A DNA stretch of 64,000 bases from Anaerolineaceae bacterium (GCA_003569365.1 BGOS01000029.1:1-64000), one strand, 5' to 3'; positions 10,339 through 19,444 are shown, numbered from the stretch's first letter. Notes: generated from the letters alone by a model not told the origin. A program made the numbers and translations.

Positions 10339-11367
10339 TTAGGACTGATGCCGCGGGCGCGACTCGGCGCGGCGGCGCGCACTGCGCATGCTTTCGAGCT
10401 GGTCCGGGCTGGTGGCTGCATTCCCGGCGAACAGGCTCAGATGCACCACCGTGTGGTCTACAACCAGTGCGGCACCTGAAACAATCGCAGAGTCCATGCG
10501 CACATCTGCGCCCAAGCCCACCGCTGCAAAGGAGCGGCACGTGCAGTGCCGGGCGGCGGCCAAAAAGGCCGGGCCTGTGGCTTGCGCATCTTCCGTTTTT
10601 GGAAGTGGCAGTTCCTGCAGCGCATCGATCACATAGCTCTGCACCAGTTTGGTATGCACGCTGGCGTAGGCTTCAGTGCGCGAGAGCAAGTCGCACCCCA
10701 GCGGCTTGCCATTCAGCACCGCCAGCAAACCGCATTGGCCCGGCAGTGCGGTGAACGCCCGCTGGTATTCGTCCATGTTTCCAGCCTGCTGCTCGTACAC
10801 GTCGCGCATGGCGCTTGTGCGCGAGGAGCCGCCAAGACTTTGCGTCTCATGCTCGATGCGTGCCCAGACTTCGCCTTGGTCTGACACCGGGCGGCCCATC
10901 TGTTCATAGTTCAACGATACGCGCTTCTGCTTGAATTCGCGTGATTTTGCGCTCATCAGCATGCGCGAGTCTTCAAAGTCCGGCCGGCTGTAGGACCAGC
11001 GGCCGCTCTCGGTGCAGCTGACCGGCACCACCAGCTTGGAATGGGCTGCCAGCAGAATGCTGGTGTTGAGAACGCGGTTCTGCTTTGCACCGCGCAGTTC
11101 TTCGCCATCCAGCAGCAAGATCGGCAGGGCACTGCTGTTAATTGCCTGTAGGTCCGGCACGGAGCCGCCACTGCTTACTTCCTGTATCTGGAGTGCGCCG
11201 GCGCGAAAGGCCTCGCCCATGGTTTGGTAAACCAAACCATTGGCGCTGCGCAGCAGCGGGAAGAGCGTCAAGTGGCGGTGCGTTTGCGGCGTGCCCAGCT
11301 GCGTGGTTTCCAGCCACGAGCTGATTAGCGCCGGGTGGGTGGGGGTGTTGTCTGATTGAGTTTCCAT
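10339..11367 (-). CDS. ARPP-1 domain protein (DUF6569-like)
   Basis: A 342-residue soluble protein. The N-terminal 150 residues fit the ARPP-1 family: FPLL near residue 35, then INSSALPILLLDGEELRGAKQNRVLN and VVPVSCTESGRW. Comparative-genomics work has linked this family to rhodanese, phosphatase and ADP-ribose systems, but no reaction is firmly established. The C-terminal half contains GLLAVLNGKPLGCDLLSR, also typical of the family. The start is supported by AAGGAGGG about seven bases before the ATG. It lies 151 bases after the WYL regulator gene on the same strand, so it is probably the output gene of the HTH-WYL pair. Confidence 0.75.
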   Translation of the reverse strand: METQSDNTPTHPALISSWLETTQLGTPQTHRHLTLFPLLRSANGLVYQTMGEAFRAGALQIQEVSSGGSVPDLQAINSSALPILLLDGEELRGAKQNRVLNTSILLAAHSKLVVPVSCTESGRWSYSRPDFEDSRMLMSAKSREFKQKRVSLNYEQMGRPVSDQGEVWARIEHETQSLGGSSRTSAMRDVYEQQAGNMDEYQRAFTALPGQCGLLAVLNGKPLGCDLLSRTEAYASVHTKLVQSYVIDALQELPLPKTEDAQATGPAFLAAARHCTCRSFAAVGLGADVRMDSAIVSGAALVVDHTVVHLSLFAGNAATSPDQLESMRSARRRAESRPRHQS

Positions 11368-11518
11368 AAGATTGCCCTCCTTGGGGGTGTGGCAAACACA
11401 CGCTTCTCAGGCGGCATTTGCATGGGTGATGCGCCTCGCGGCGCCCAATGGGCACCTGGCATATTCAAGCAGCCAAGTGCTGGGTTGGTTGTGGGGGCGG
11501 CGGCAGTGCCGCCGGCGG

Positions 11519-12493
11519 TTACGTAGCCGCGCTGTAGCGGGCGGCAGCTGCCGCCATTTCGGCTGCGATCTCCACGCGCAGCGCTTGCGGCTCCAGTACT
11601 TCACAGTCCGGCCCCCACTGCCGGATGAAGGGTTTCATCTCAGTTGTATTGCCCACGCGCACCGAAAGCACGCAGCCGCCGTCAGGCTCCACCACAATTT
11701 CCTGGCTGCCGTGCCAGGTGGTTTCCTGCACGCGGCGCGCGGCAGCGCCAGCGCTGAAGCGCAAGCACACTTGCACAGGTGCGTCTGGACCGGTCCAGAT
11801 GCCCCACGCATCGTTGAGGCGCGGGGTCAGCGAAAAATCTTTCGGTATCTCAAACTGCGTCAGCAGCACGTGCGCCTCTTGTATGCGTTCGGCGCGCAGG
11901 GTTATCACCTTGCGATGCGTATCAGAATAGCCGATGACATAGATGCCTTCGCTCCAGACGGCGGGCTCAATTAGATAAATACTAAAGACATGCACGAGCG
12001 GCGCCTGTGCCCGCAATGAAAAATAGGTCAGCTCTGCCTTGCGCAACTCAGACCAGGCGGTTGCAAGTTTTTCGATCACGTCCAGCCGGTCTTTGTCTTT
12101 GCGCTGTTTGAGTACGCGGGTGGTGGCGTTTACCAGCTGCTTCGTCATCGGCGCCGGCAGGGTAGTGGCCAGCTTCTCTAAAGCAGACGCCACATGCGGC
12201 TGCGAAAGATATGTGTGACGCGCCATGCGTTTGCCCGCCAGGTAAAGTGCCAATGCCTCGAACAGGGTCAGGCGCACGTTGGACAGGTAGTGGCGCTTGT
12301 CTATCTGCCAGTGCCCGGGCCGCACTTCATACAGCGGTGCCTGGGTAGACAGCAAGCCGCGGTCCCTGAAAGCCGTGCTGCGGTTGATCCCCAAGCGCTC
12401 GGCCATTTCTGTGTCACTGAATGCCCGCTGCAAATATAGCTGCTCCATTTTTATCAGGCGCTCTGCGCGCGCGACGGCACGCGTGGCACTCAT
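11519..12493 (-). CDS. WYL-domain transcriptional regulator
   Basis: 324 residues: an N-terminal winged-helix DNA-binding region (FSDTEMAERLGINRSTAFRD at about 25-44) followed by a WYL domain, including YVIGYSDTHRKVITLRAERIQE, and a C-terminal extension domain. WYL proteins sense nucleic acid or nucleotide ligands and often control DNA-damage or defence genes. The ATG overlaps the stop of the upstream HTH gene (ATGA), so the two are translated together and probably act together on the palindrome at 12879-12899. Confidence 0.88.
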   Translation of the reverse strand: MSATRAVARAERLIKMEQLYLQRAFSDTEMAERLGINRSTAFRDRGLLSTQAPLYEVRPGHWQIDKRHYLSNVRLTLFEALALYLAGKRMARHTYLSQPHVASALEKLATTLPAPMTKQLVNATTRVLKQRKDKDRLDVIEKLATAWSELRKAELTYFSLRAQAPLVHVFSIYLIEPAVWSEGIYVIGYSDTHRKVITLRAERIQEAHVLLTQFEIPKDFSLTPRLNDAWGIWTGPDAPVQVCLRFSAGAAARRVQETTWHGSQEIVVEPDGGCVLSVRVGNTTEMKPFIRQWGPDCEVLEPQALRVEIAAEMAAAAARYSAAT

Positions 12494-12858
12494 GGCTGGA
12501 TGCGCAGCTGCTGCCTGCGCTCTGCATGGATGGCACGCCAGGCGCCGCTCTCGGTCTTGTAGCCGGTCAACCGCGCAATGTCGGCGTAGGGCAGGTTGCT
12601 CTCAGCGCGCAACTGCAGCGCGCGCCGGCGCCGTTCGCGCACCTCATGTTTGGAAGCGCCCGCCATGCCTTGCGCGCGGCTGTCCATCAAGATGCGCGTC
12701 GTAATCTCCTGCAAACGCGCGGCATCGTAAACGCGCGTGCGGCCGATCGTTAGCGACGGCACATCGCGAATGTGTTTGCGCACCGTTTGCAGGCTTACCC
12801 CCAGCGTGGAAGCAATGCCGGAGACCGTCAAAATGTCCATCTGCATCGTGTTGCTCAT
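12490..12858 (-). CDS. Small HTH DNA-binding protein
   Basis: 122 residues starting at ATG 12858 (MSNTMQMD). Residues 8-50 form a MerR/excisionase-like helix-turn-helix (VSGIASTLGVSLQTVRKHI then an RVYDAARL strand), and a second HTH-like stretch (LPYADIARLTGYKTESGAWR) lies near the C-terminus, so the protein may contact two half-sites. The open frame continues 51 codons upstream, but a promoter and palindrome lie in that part and the extra residues look non-native. The -10 box is seven bases before this ATG, so the message would be leaderless. The stop overlaps the WYL start. Confidence 0.7.
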   Translation of the reverse strand: MSNTMQMDILTVSGIASTLGVSLQTVRKHIRDVPSLTIGRTRVYDAARLQEITTRILMDSRAQGMAGASKHEVRERRRRALQLRAESNLPYADIARLTGYKTESGAWRAIHAERRQQLRIQP

Positions 12859-12865
12859 TGACAAC

Positions 12866-12899
12866 AGTATAGCCAAGCTTGTTGCCAGTAAGGCAACAA
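12866..12899 (-). promoter_or_regulatory. Promoter with overlapping palindromic operator for the HTH-WYL-ARPP-1 operon
   Basis: The perfect palindrome TTGTTGCC-N5-GGCAACAA occupies 12879-12899. On the minus strand TATACT (12866-12871) is a good -10, and TTGCCT (12891-12896, inside the palindrome) is a possible -35 with 19-base spacing. Binding of a dimeric repressor here would cover the -35. The transcription start would fall on the ATG at 12858. Confidence 0.6.
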
Positions 12900-13120
12900 T
12901 TTGTTTGGGTGCGTTGCGCTTTGGGAAACGCCACAAATGGCAAATAATTCCCGGTTTGCCGCTTATTTCGGATGAATTATTGAAAAAGTTGAGCTGATTT
13001 AGGTTAATCAACCGCGTTTTGGGGTTGGCTGTGCAACAACCACGGTTAGCCGGGCGGGCGGGCTGGTTGCCACGGCGGCGGCTTGGCTGCCACTTTGCAG
13101 CCGGCTGCCCAACCTGCGCT

Positions 13121-13291
13121 TTATGTGCGGAGGAAGTCGAGCGTTTCGCGCACCAGCACTACCAGCAACAGCAGCGCCAGCGTGGGCAGTACCAGTGGCT
13201 CAGCCCAGCCCAGTGATGCAAATGCAACGCCCGTCGCCACGCTTGCGCCTACAACCGCTGGCTCAGGATGTTTGCTTAGCCATGCACGCAT
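13121..13291 (-). CDS. Small two-helix membrane protein (56 residues)
   Basis: ATG at 13291 to TAA at 13121-13123. The short basic N-terminus MRAWLSKHPEP is followed by two hydrophobic helices separated by GWAEPL and a polar tail (RETLDFLRT), which is what a helical hairpin protein looks like. AAGGT lies seven bases before the ATG as a ribosome-binding site. Third-position GC is high, as in neighbouring genes. No family is recognised. It is read toward the HTH-WYL operon but ends 263 bases before its start. Confidence 0.55.
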   Translation of the reverse strand: MRAWLSKHPEPAVVGASVATGVAFASLGWAEPLVLPTLALLLLVVLVRETLDFLRT

Positions 13292-13322
13292 GACACTACC
13301 TTAAATCTTTTTGAAGCGAGTG

Positions 13323-14573
13323 TCAAGCGGCCCGCGCAAGCGCAACGCGCTGTGCAAATTCTAAGATAGCACTTTCCACCGCCGGCCAAGCCGGCAGCGC
13401 ATCATCTAATAACTCGTGGCTTGCATCAACGGTCAGGTAGCGAGCCTCCGGTCCCAGCAGCCGTGCCAGAGTTTGAGAGTGCTTTGGCTGCGAGACCACG
13501 TCGCGGGCGCCTTGCAGCACAAGCGCTGGCGTGCGCACCGTTTTGGCAAGCAGCAGGGCGCTGCGGCTTTGCGCAACCTCCTGCATCAAAGTGCCGGGCA
13601 CGGCAAGCTCGCGCAGCAGTTGCTGCACGCCGGGGTCATCCAGATTTGCGTCGCCAAAGAAAAGCTGCAGACTGCTGCGAAAGCGGGCATCTGCAAAGTT
13701 TGCGCGCGCATACGGCCGAAAGCTGTGCGGCAGCAATGGCGAGAGCAGCGTGATTGCCATGCGCTGCCACAGCGGCGGCTGCAAGATGAATGGCGCCAGC
13801 AGCAGCAAGCCCGCGGGCGGGCATTGGCTGGCGGCCGCCACAGCAACCGCGCCGCCAAACGAATAGCCAACCAGCATCACCTTTGCATGATTGCGCTGCA
13901 GCTCAACTTGGGCGGTGCTTACCGCAGCCACCCAATCACTCCAGCGCCGATCTACGATTGTGGGAATCTCCGGGCCAAAGCCGGGTAGCAGCAAACTGTG
14001 CACCGTCCAGTTTGCGCGGTGCAGTGCGCCGGCCACGCTGCGCATTTCGGCCGGCGTGCCGGGCAACCCGTGCACCAGCACGGCTGCGCCCACGGGCTGC
14101 GCTGCGTGCACGATAGACGGCTGATGCTCTGCGCCTGCAAAGAATGTGAGGCCGGGCAGGCGCATCTCGCCGGGAATGTAAAGCGCGTGCAGCGCATCGA
14201 AGGCTAGCAGGAACGCGCCTTGCACCAGAACGCCCCAGCCGTGCCCGCGCCATTCTTCGTTCTCCCGCCCCAGCTCAAGCGCCAGATAAAGCCCGACAGC
14301 AATATAAACAAAGTCCAGTGCGGTGTTCAGCCACAGCAGGCGCCGCAAATGCTGCGCTTCAGCAGCGGGCGGGCGCGGGCGGCGCGCTGCGGTGCGCCGG
14401 CCCGCCAGCGCAATTACGGCATCAACCGCGCCCCAAGCCAGCGCCTGCACCGCGAATGCATGCTGCAGTTGGCTGGTGCCGGGCATCAGCAGAAGCAGCA
14501 GCCCGCAGCCGATGCTTAGCACGGACCAGCCCAGCAGGCGCGTGCCGAGTGCTAACTCGTAAGCCCATATCAT
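13323..14573 (-). CDS. Alpha/beta hydrolase with N-terminal membrane domain
   Basis: 416 residues. The first 150 contain about four hydrophobic helices (for example LLGWSVLSIGCGLLLLLMPG and FVYIAVGLYLALEL). The remainder is an alpha/beta hydrolase: oxyanion segment VLVHGLPGTPAEM, nucleophile elbow GYSFGG, an acidic residue in VLQGARDVVSQ and the catalytic histidine in VDASHELLDD. The likely reaction is hydrolysis of a lipid-type ester at the membrane. The fusion is unusual but unbroken. The gene stands alone; the 253 bases downstream of its start, up to dnaE2, show nothing I can name. Confidence 0.78.
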   Translation of the reverse strand: MIWAYELALGTRLLGWSVLSIGCGLLLLLMPGTSQLQHAFAVQALAWGAVDAVIALAGRRTAARRPRPPAAEAQHLRRLLWLNTALDFVYIAVGLYLALELGRENEEWRGHGWGVLVQGAFLLAFDALHALYIPGEMRLPGLTFFAGAEHQPSIVHAAQPVGAAVLVHGLPGTPAEMRSVAGALHRANWTVHSLLLPGFGPEIPTIVDRRWSDWVAAVSTAQVELQRNHAKVMLVGYSFGGAVAVAAASQCPPAGLLLLAPFILQPPLWQRMAITLLSPLLPHSFRPYARANFADARFRSSLQLFFGDANLDDPGVQQLLRELAVPGTLMQEVAQSRSALLLAKTVRTPALVLQGARDVVSQPKHSQTLARLLGPEARYLTVDASHELLDDALPAWPAVESAILEFAQRVALARAA

Positions 14574-14826
14574 GCGCGGGTTTGGTTCAAGTGCGGGCAG
14601 GGCGCGGCAGACAAGTGCGTGAATGGCTTGCGATTACTGAGCGCGAGCGCTGCCAAGCACGCAGTGCGCTGTGCTGAACAGCAGCGCAATGAGCTGCTGG
14701 CTGTATGGATGCTGCCAAGTTTTTGATTTGGGTTGCTGTGCATGGGTTTTAGTGTGGCGCGGCTGCAAGTGCGTTGCGAACGCAGTGCGAGTATATGGGG
14801 CAGCGCGCTGCGCTGCCAGTGCAGCG

Positions 14827-17800
14827 CTATACAGGCTCCACGCGCTGCGCCACCACATGCACGGCGCCGCCATCCAGCTGCAGCCGGCCGCACACCAGCG
14901 CAAAGGGCGCCCGGCAGCCGCTGCGGTACTGCGCGTATACCTGCGGCGGCACAACAATGTTTACCAACCCGCTGCTGTCTTCCAGTGCCAGAAAGCACAT
15001 GCCTTTGGCGGTGGGCGGGCGTTGCACCGTCACAATCACGCCGCCCACCGTTACCGGCTGGCCGTTGCGCAGCGTGCGCAGGCTGGCAATCTGGCGTGTG
15101 CCGGCAGCCGCAAACGCAGCGCGGCGCAGGCTGCTCAGGTGCGCAGCCACAGTGATGCCTGTGGCTGCGTACTCGGCCGCGAGGCGCTCGGCGGGCTGCA
15201 GCGGATGCAGCTGCGCATGTTCATCCGCAGTGGGCAGAGGCAGTGCCGGCGGGCGCTGCGCAGTGCGGTAAGCGCCGGCCATTTCCCACAGCAGCGCGCG
15301 CCGCTCGCCAAAGCAATCCAGCGCGCCAGCCAGAATCAACGCCTCCAGCTGCGGGCGCGGCAGGCGTGTGCGCTGCACCAGATCCAGCAGCGAGTGAAAC
15401 GGGCGCGCCCGTTCCAGCAGTTCAATGTGGGCCGCGCCCAGCCCGTCCACATAGCCCAGCCCCAGGCGAATGGCATTCTGCTCCACCGTGACTGCGGCTT
15501 GCGAGTGCTGGATGTGCACCGGCAAAAAGCGCACGCCAATGCGGCGGGCGTCGGACACCACCACATGCGGCGCGTAAAAGCCCATGGGCTGGTGGCACAG
15601 CAGCCCGGCAAAATATTGGAGCGGGTGGTGGTGGCGCAGCCACGCCGACCAGTAAGTGATGACGGCGAAGGCGGCTGCGTGCGCCTTGGAGAAGGAGTAG
15701 CCGCCAAAGGCTTTGAGCTGCTCAAACACCGCCTGCGCTGTATCCGCATTCACAGCGCGCTGCTGCGCGCCGGCAATGAAGCGCTGCCGGAAAGTTTCCA
15801 GCTGCGCGCTTGCATGCTTGTGGCTCAGGGCGCGGCGCAGCAGCTCGCCCTCGCCGGCGCTGAAGCCGGCCAGGTCGCGCGCAACTTTCAGCACTTGCTC
15901 CTGAAATAAAATCACGCCCAGCGTTTCACCCAGCGCGGCTGCCAGGCTGGGGTGCAGGTGCACAACGGGCTCGCGGCCGGAGCGCCGCCGCAAATACGGG
16001 TGCACCATGTTGGCCTGCACCGGGCCGGGGCGGATGAGCGCAATCTGCACCGTCAGGTCTGCAAAGCTGCGCGGCTGAAACTTTGGAATGAGCGCTGCTT
16101 GCGCGCGGCTCTCCACTTGAAAGACGCCGATCGTTTCGCCGCGGCAGAGCATGGCGTACACACCCGCATCATCGAAGCTCAGTGCGCTCAGGTCGGGCGG
16201 GCTGCCTGTGTGCTGGCTCACAAAGCGGCAGGCGCTGTCAATGGCGGAGAGCATGCGCAGCCCGAGAACATCCAGCTTGATCCAGTCCGCCATTTCAAGC
16301 GCGTCCTTGTCCCATTGCACTGCGCTGCGCGCCTCCATGCTGGCGGGCTCAACCGGAATATGCTGCGTGAGCGGCTGCGCGCACAGGATCATGCCGCCGT
16401 TGTGCAGTCCCAGATGGCGCGGAAAGCCGGCCAGGCGCGCTGCCATTTGCAGCAGCTGCTGCCAGCGTGGCGTGTCCAGCTGCGCGCCAAATGCAGCGCG
16501 CAGGCTGCTGGAGTCCGGCAGGCGCCCTGCCGAATAGTCATCGACGGCGGCACACGCGCGGTCCAGCAGGGCGGGCGCAAAGCCCAGCGCCAGGCCGGCA
16601 TCGCGCAGCGCAGAGCGCGCACGGAACGTGATCATGGTGCAGGCCATGGCCGTATGCGCCGGGCCGTACTTTTGGTACAGGTATTGGATCGCCTCTTCGC
16701 GCCGGTCGGCTGCAAAATCAATGTCGATGTCCGGCTGCGTGATGCGCTCGCGCGAGAGGAAGCGCTCGAACACCAGCCCGGCAGCCAGCGGGTCCACCGG
16801 TGTGATGCCCAGCAGGTAGGCAGTGAGCGAATTGGCCGCGCTGCCGCGCCCCTGGCACAGGATGCCGCGCTGGCGGGCAAAGCGCACCAGATCCCAGACA
16901 ACCAGAAAGTAGTTGGCCAGCTGCTGCTCGCTGATGATTTCCAGCTCGCGTGCCAGCGTTTCACGATAGGCTGGCGCGGCGGCTGCGGCCACGCGGGTTT
17001 GCAGCGCGGCCTGGCATAACGCGGTCAGGTATTCGGCTGCGTTCACGCCGGGTGGCAGCTCTATTTTGGGCAGCTGCTGGGGGCCGTGGGGCAGCTGGGC
17101 CTGGCAGCGCGCAGCAATAACCAGTGTGTTGGCCAGCGCCGCGGGCCATTCCGCAAACAAGGCGGCCATCTCTTGCGGCGTGCGAAAGCGGTACTCGGCA
17201 TTGGTGCGCAGCAGGCTGCCCGCGTGCTCCAATGCCACGCGGCTGCGAATGCAGGTGAGCACATCGTGCAGCGGTGCGTCGGTGGATTCCAGGTAGTGCA
17301 CATTGCCGGTGGCAACCAGCGGCAGCTGCAGCTGGCTGGCCAGCGTTTGCAGGGCGCAGTTGCGCGCCCGGTCGCCGCGCTCGTGGTGGCGCTGCAGCTC
17401 AATGAAAAAGTTGTTGCGGCCAAAAAGCTGCGCGAGGCGCGCTGCCAGCTGCAGCGCGTGCTCCGGCTGGCGCTGCCGCAGCGCCTGCGCCAGCACACCG
17501 CCGCGGCAGCCGGAAAGTGCAATCAGGCCGGCACTGTGTGCGGCCAGCACAGCGCGCGGCAGCGCAGCGCTGCCCTTGGTTTGCGCGTTGCGCGCCAGTG
17601 TGATGAGCTGGCACAGGTTGGCATAGCCGGCCTGTGTCTCGGCCAGCAGCGTCAGGTGCCCGGCCGCGCCCGCCAGCGTAAGCTCGCAGCCAAAAATCGG
17701 CTTGATGCCGGCTGCTTGCGCAGCGCGCCAAAAGCGCGGGGCGCCATACAGCGCATCGTGGTCGGTGAGCGCCAGCGCCGGCATTTGGTATTGCACGGCT

Positions 17801-17880
17801 TGGGCCACCAGTGCCTCTGGTGTGGGCACGCCATCCAGCAGCGAGTAGTAAGAGTGGGCGTGCAGTTCAACGTAAGACAT
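14827..17880 (-). CDS. dnaE2: Error-prone DNA polymerase III alpha subunit DnaE2 (ImuC)
   Basis: 1017 residues, the length of DnaE2 rather than replicative DnaE. The N-terminal PHP domain begins with VELHAHSYYSLLDG and TDHDALYG. The polymerase core includes GRGSAANSLTAYLLG and the catalytic acidic motif PDIDIDFAADRREEA. HhH and OB-fold regions follow (for example GFYAPHVVVSDARR, then PVTVGGVIVTVQRPP). DnaE2 carries out translesion synthesis together with ImuB. It lies 63 bases downstream of imuB in the same direction, so both are expected from the SOS promoter at 19372-19414. No imuA is seen nearby. Confidence 0.93.
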   Translation of the reverse strand: MSYVELHAHSYYSLLDGVPTPEALVAQAVQYQMPALALTDHDALYGAPRFWRAAQAAGIKPIFGCELTLAGAAGHLTLLAETQAGYANLCQLITLARNAQTKGSAALPRAVLAAHSAGLIALSGCRGGVLAQALRQRQPEHALQLAARLAQLFGRNNFFIELQRHHERGDRARNCALQTLASQLQLPLVATGNVHYLESTDAPLHDVLTCIRSRVALEHAGSLLRTNAEYRFRTPQEMAALFAEWPAALANTLVIAARCQAQLPHGPQQLPKIELPPGVNAAEYLTALCQAALQTRVAAAAAPAYRETLARELEIISEQQLANYFLVVWDLVRFARQRGILCQGRGSAANSLTAYLLGITPVDPLAAGLVFERFLSRERITQPDIDIDFAADRREEAIQYLYQKYGPAHTAMACTMITFRARSALRDAGLALGFAPALLDRACAAVDDYSAGRLPDSSSLRAAFGAQLDTPRWQQLLQMAARLAGFPRHLGLHNGGMILCAQPLTQHIPVEPASMEARSAVQWDKDALEMADWIKLDVLGLRMLSAIDSACRFVSQHTGSPPDLSALSFDDAGVYAMLCRGETIGVFQVESRAQAALIPKFQPRSFADLTVQIALIRPGPVQANMVHPYLRRRSGREPVVHLHPSLAAALGETLGVILFQEQVLKVARDLAGFSAGEGELLRRALSHKHASAQLETFRQRFIAGAQQRAVNADTAQAVFEQLKAFGGYSFSKAHAAAFAVITYWSAWLRHHHPLQYFAGLLCHQPMGFYAPHVVVSDARRIGVRFLPVHIQHSQAAVTVEQNAIRLGLGYVDGLGAAHIELLERARPFHSLLDLVQRTRLPRPQLEALILAGALDCFGERRALLWEMAGAYRTAQRPPALPLPTADEHAQLHPLQPAERLAAEYAATGITVAAHLSSLRRAAFAAAGTRQIASLRTLRNGQPVTVGGVIVTVQRPPTAKGMCFLALEDSSGLVNIVVPPQVYAQYRSGCRAPFALVCGRLQLDGGAVHVVAQRVEPV

Positions 17881-17943
17881 GCGGTGCAGGAGCAGCGGCA
17901 GGTGCGTGCCCGCCGCTTGTGGGGTGAATGTTGTGGGCGGCGC

Positions 17944-19377
17944 CTAAAGCTCACAGCGCCGGTCCAGGAACCAGCCCGCCCGGGCATCGTGGAAGAGTGT
18001 GAGCAGCCGGCCGCCGACGGCTTCCACCAGGTAGTACTCGCGCTGCACGGGCTGCTCCCACCAGCTGCGCTGCTCGCGCCAGAACTCAAGCACCTGCTGC
18101 ACTGTGCGCGTGCCGTTGTTTTTGGGCAGGCGCACCAGCTGCGGGCTGCCATCGGGTGCGCTGCGCACTTGCAGGGGCAGCGGCTGCGGCGGCCCCAGCG
18201 TGCTGGCCAGCTGCATCACGGGCGCGCCAAAGCGCTGGCGCAATGCGCGCACTGTCTGGTGCATGTTGTCGCTTGGCCGGGCAGTGCGCTCTGGCAGCAG
18301 CTCCGGCTGGCTGGCGCCAAGATGCCAGGCGCGCAGCGGGTAAGCCGTCAGGCGCAGCGTGCCGGCTGCTGTTGTTAATTCAAACTGCTCCAGCAGGCGC
18401 TGCGCCATGCGCTGCAGCCGGCGCGCGTCGGCGCAGGGCGGCTTGACGGCTGCGCCGGCTTGCTGCGCCGGCCCGGTGTCTTGCTGCAGTTCCACCGCCA
18501 GTGCAGTGGTGTGCACACTGGCAGCCTGCAATGCAGCTGCCAGACGCTGCGCCAGGCGGCCGGCATGGTTGTGCAAAGCTTGGCGGTCGGGCAGGCCTTC
18601 CGGCAGTGCGTGGCTGCAGCGCAGGATGAGCGGGGGGGTGTGCGGCAGCAGCGGGCGCGCATCCCGGCCGCGTGCCAGCGCGTGGTAGCACAGCCCGGCT
18701 GCGTCAAACTGGGTTGCCACTGCCGCAGCGGGCAGCGCAGCAAAGTTGCCAAGCGTGTGCAGCCCAAACAGCTGCAGGCGGCGCAGCATTTCCGCGGGCA
18801 GGTTGGGCAGCGCTTGCAGCGGCTGCGGCGCCAAAAACTCGGCGGCGCTGCCGCCCGCCACCAGCAGTGCACCGCTGGCGCAGCCCGCTGCGTGGTGTGC
18901 CGCGGCTGCGCGGGCTGCGGTAAATTTATTTTCTGCAATGCCAATCGCCGGGGCAAGCGCTGTGACGGGTGCCAGTGCTGCGCGCAGCTGTTCGGCCAGG
19001 TCGGTTTCGCTGCCAAAGGCGCTTGTCAGCCCGGCAACATCCACATAGAACTCGCCCAAGGCGGCTGCTTCCACCCGCCCGGCGCCGGCAAAGTGCAGCA
19101 GGGTGGTGCGCAGTGCAGCGTGCAGCTGCTGGTAATCATCTTCGGCAGCGGGCAGCAGTGCGGCCTCCGGGCATAGCTGCTCAACGCGCCGGCGGGCAGC
19201 GCCGGGCTGCACGCCGGCGGCAGCAGCCAGCGGGCAGGCATCCAGTACCTGCGCGTCCCAAATGCGCACCACCACCAGCGGGCGGGCAGCCAGCTCCGGC
19301 TGGCGCTGGCGCTCCAGCCCCACAGCCAGGTTGAAGTAATGCAGGCATAGAATGCGCGTCCGCGTTTTATAGAACAT
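17944..19377 (-). CDS. imuB: ImuB, catalytically inactive Y-family polymerase-like mutasome subunit
   Basis: 477 residues. The N-terminal LCLHYFNLAVGLERQ occupies the place of the catalytic DxD segment of Y-family polymerases but lacks the acids, and the second catalytic site reads ALGEFYVDVAGL instead of a DE pair, as expected for ImuB. ImuB bridges DnaE2 and the sliding clamp during SOS mutagenesis. The start must be ATG 19375-19377, because no other start codon precedes the conserved N-terminus. That ATG lies inside the LexA-type box and directly after the -10, so the message should have no leader. Confidence 0.88.
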   Translation of the reverse strand: MFYKTRTRILCLHYFNLAVGLERQRQPELAARPLVVVRIWDAQVLDACPLAAAAGVQPGAARRRVEQLCPEAALLPAAEDDYQQLHAALRTTLLHFAGAGRVEAAALGEFYVDVAGLTSAFGSETDLAEQLRAALAPVTALAPAIGIAENKFTAARAAAAHHAAGCASGALLVAGGSAAEFLAPQPLQALPNLPAEMLRRLQLFGLHTLGNFAALPAAAVATQFDAAGLCYHALARGRDARPLLPHTPPLILRCSHALPEGLPDRQALHNHAGRLAQRLAAALQAASVHTTALAVELQQDTGPAQQAGAAVKPPCADARRLQRMAQRLLEQFELTTAAGTLRLTAYPLRAWHLGASQPELLPERTARPSDNMHQTVRALRQRFGAPVMQLASTLGPPQPLPLQVRSAPDGSPQLVRLPKNNGTRTVQQVLEFWREQRSWWEQPVQREYYLVEAVGGRLLTLFHDARAGWFLDRRCEL

Positions 19378-19414
19378 ACGTTCTAATAATAACGGGCGGA
19401 TACTTGCCTGTCAA
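19372..19414 (-). promoter_or_regulatory. SOS promoter of imuB-dnaE2: TTGACA-N17-TATTAT plus LexA-type box
   Basis: On the minus strand the -35 TTGACA (19409-19414), a 17-base spacer and the -10 TATTAT (19386-19391) form a near-consensus sigma70 promoter. Eight bases after the -10 comes the imuB ATG. The palindrome GAACATACGTTC (19372-19383) matches the Gram-positive LexA box GAAC-N4-GTTC and covers both the transcription start and the start codon. Confidence 0.85.
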
Positions 19415-19415
19415 G

Positions 19416-19424
19416 TGCTATACT
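19416..19424 (+). promoter_or_regulatory. Extended -10 promoter of the R2-like oxidase gene
   Basis: TGCTATACT is an extended -10 element 20 bases before the ATG at 19445. No good -35 lies upstream. It sits two bases from the -35 of the divergent imuB promoter, so the two polymerases compete for the same stretch. The same TGCTATACTC.CGCGTC string stands upstream of tRNA-Ser at 29674. Confidence 0.5.
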
Positions 19425-19444
19425 CCCGCGTCCCCATAATTCAC

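Noticed and set aside
14671-19176. Several plus-strand frames of 230-430 codons
   Set aside because: They lie antisense to dnaE2 and imuB, whose domains are unmistakable, and have no recognisable content.
19415-19444. Earlier in-frame start for R2lox
   Set aside because: It begins inside the predicted -10 region, and the metal-ligand numbering fits ATG 19445.
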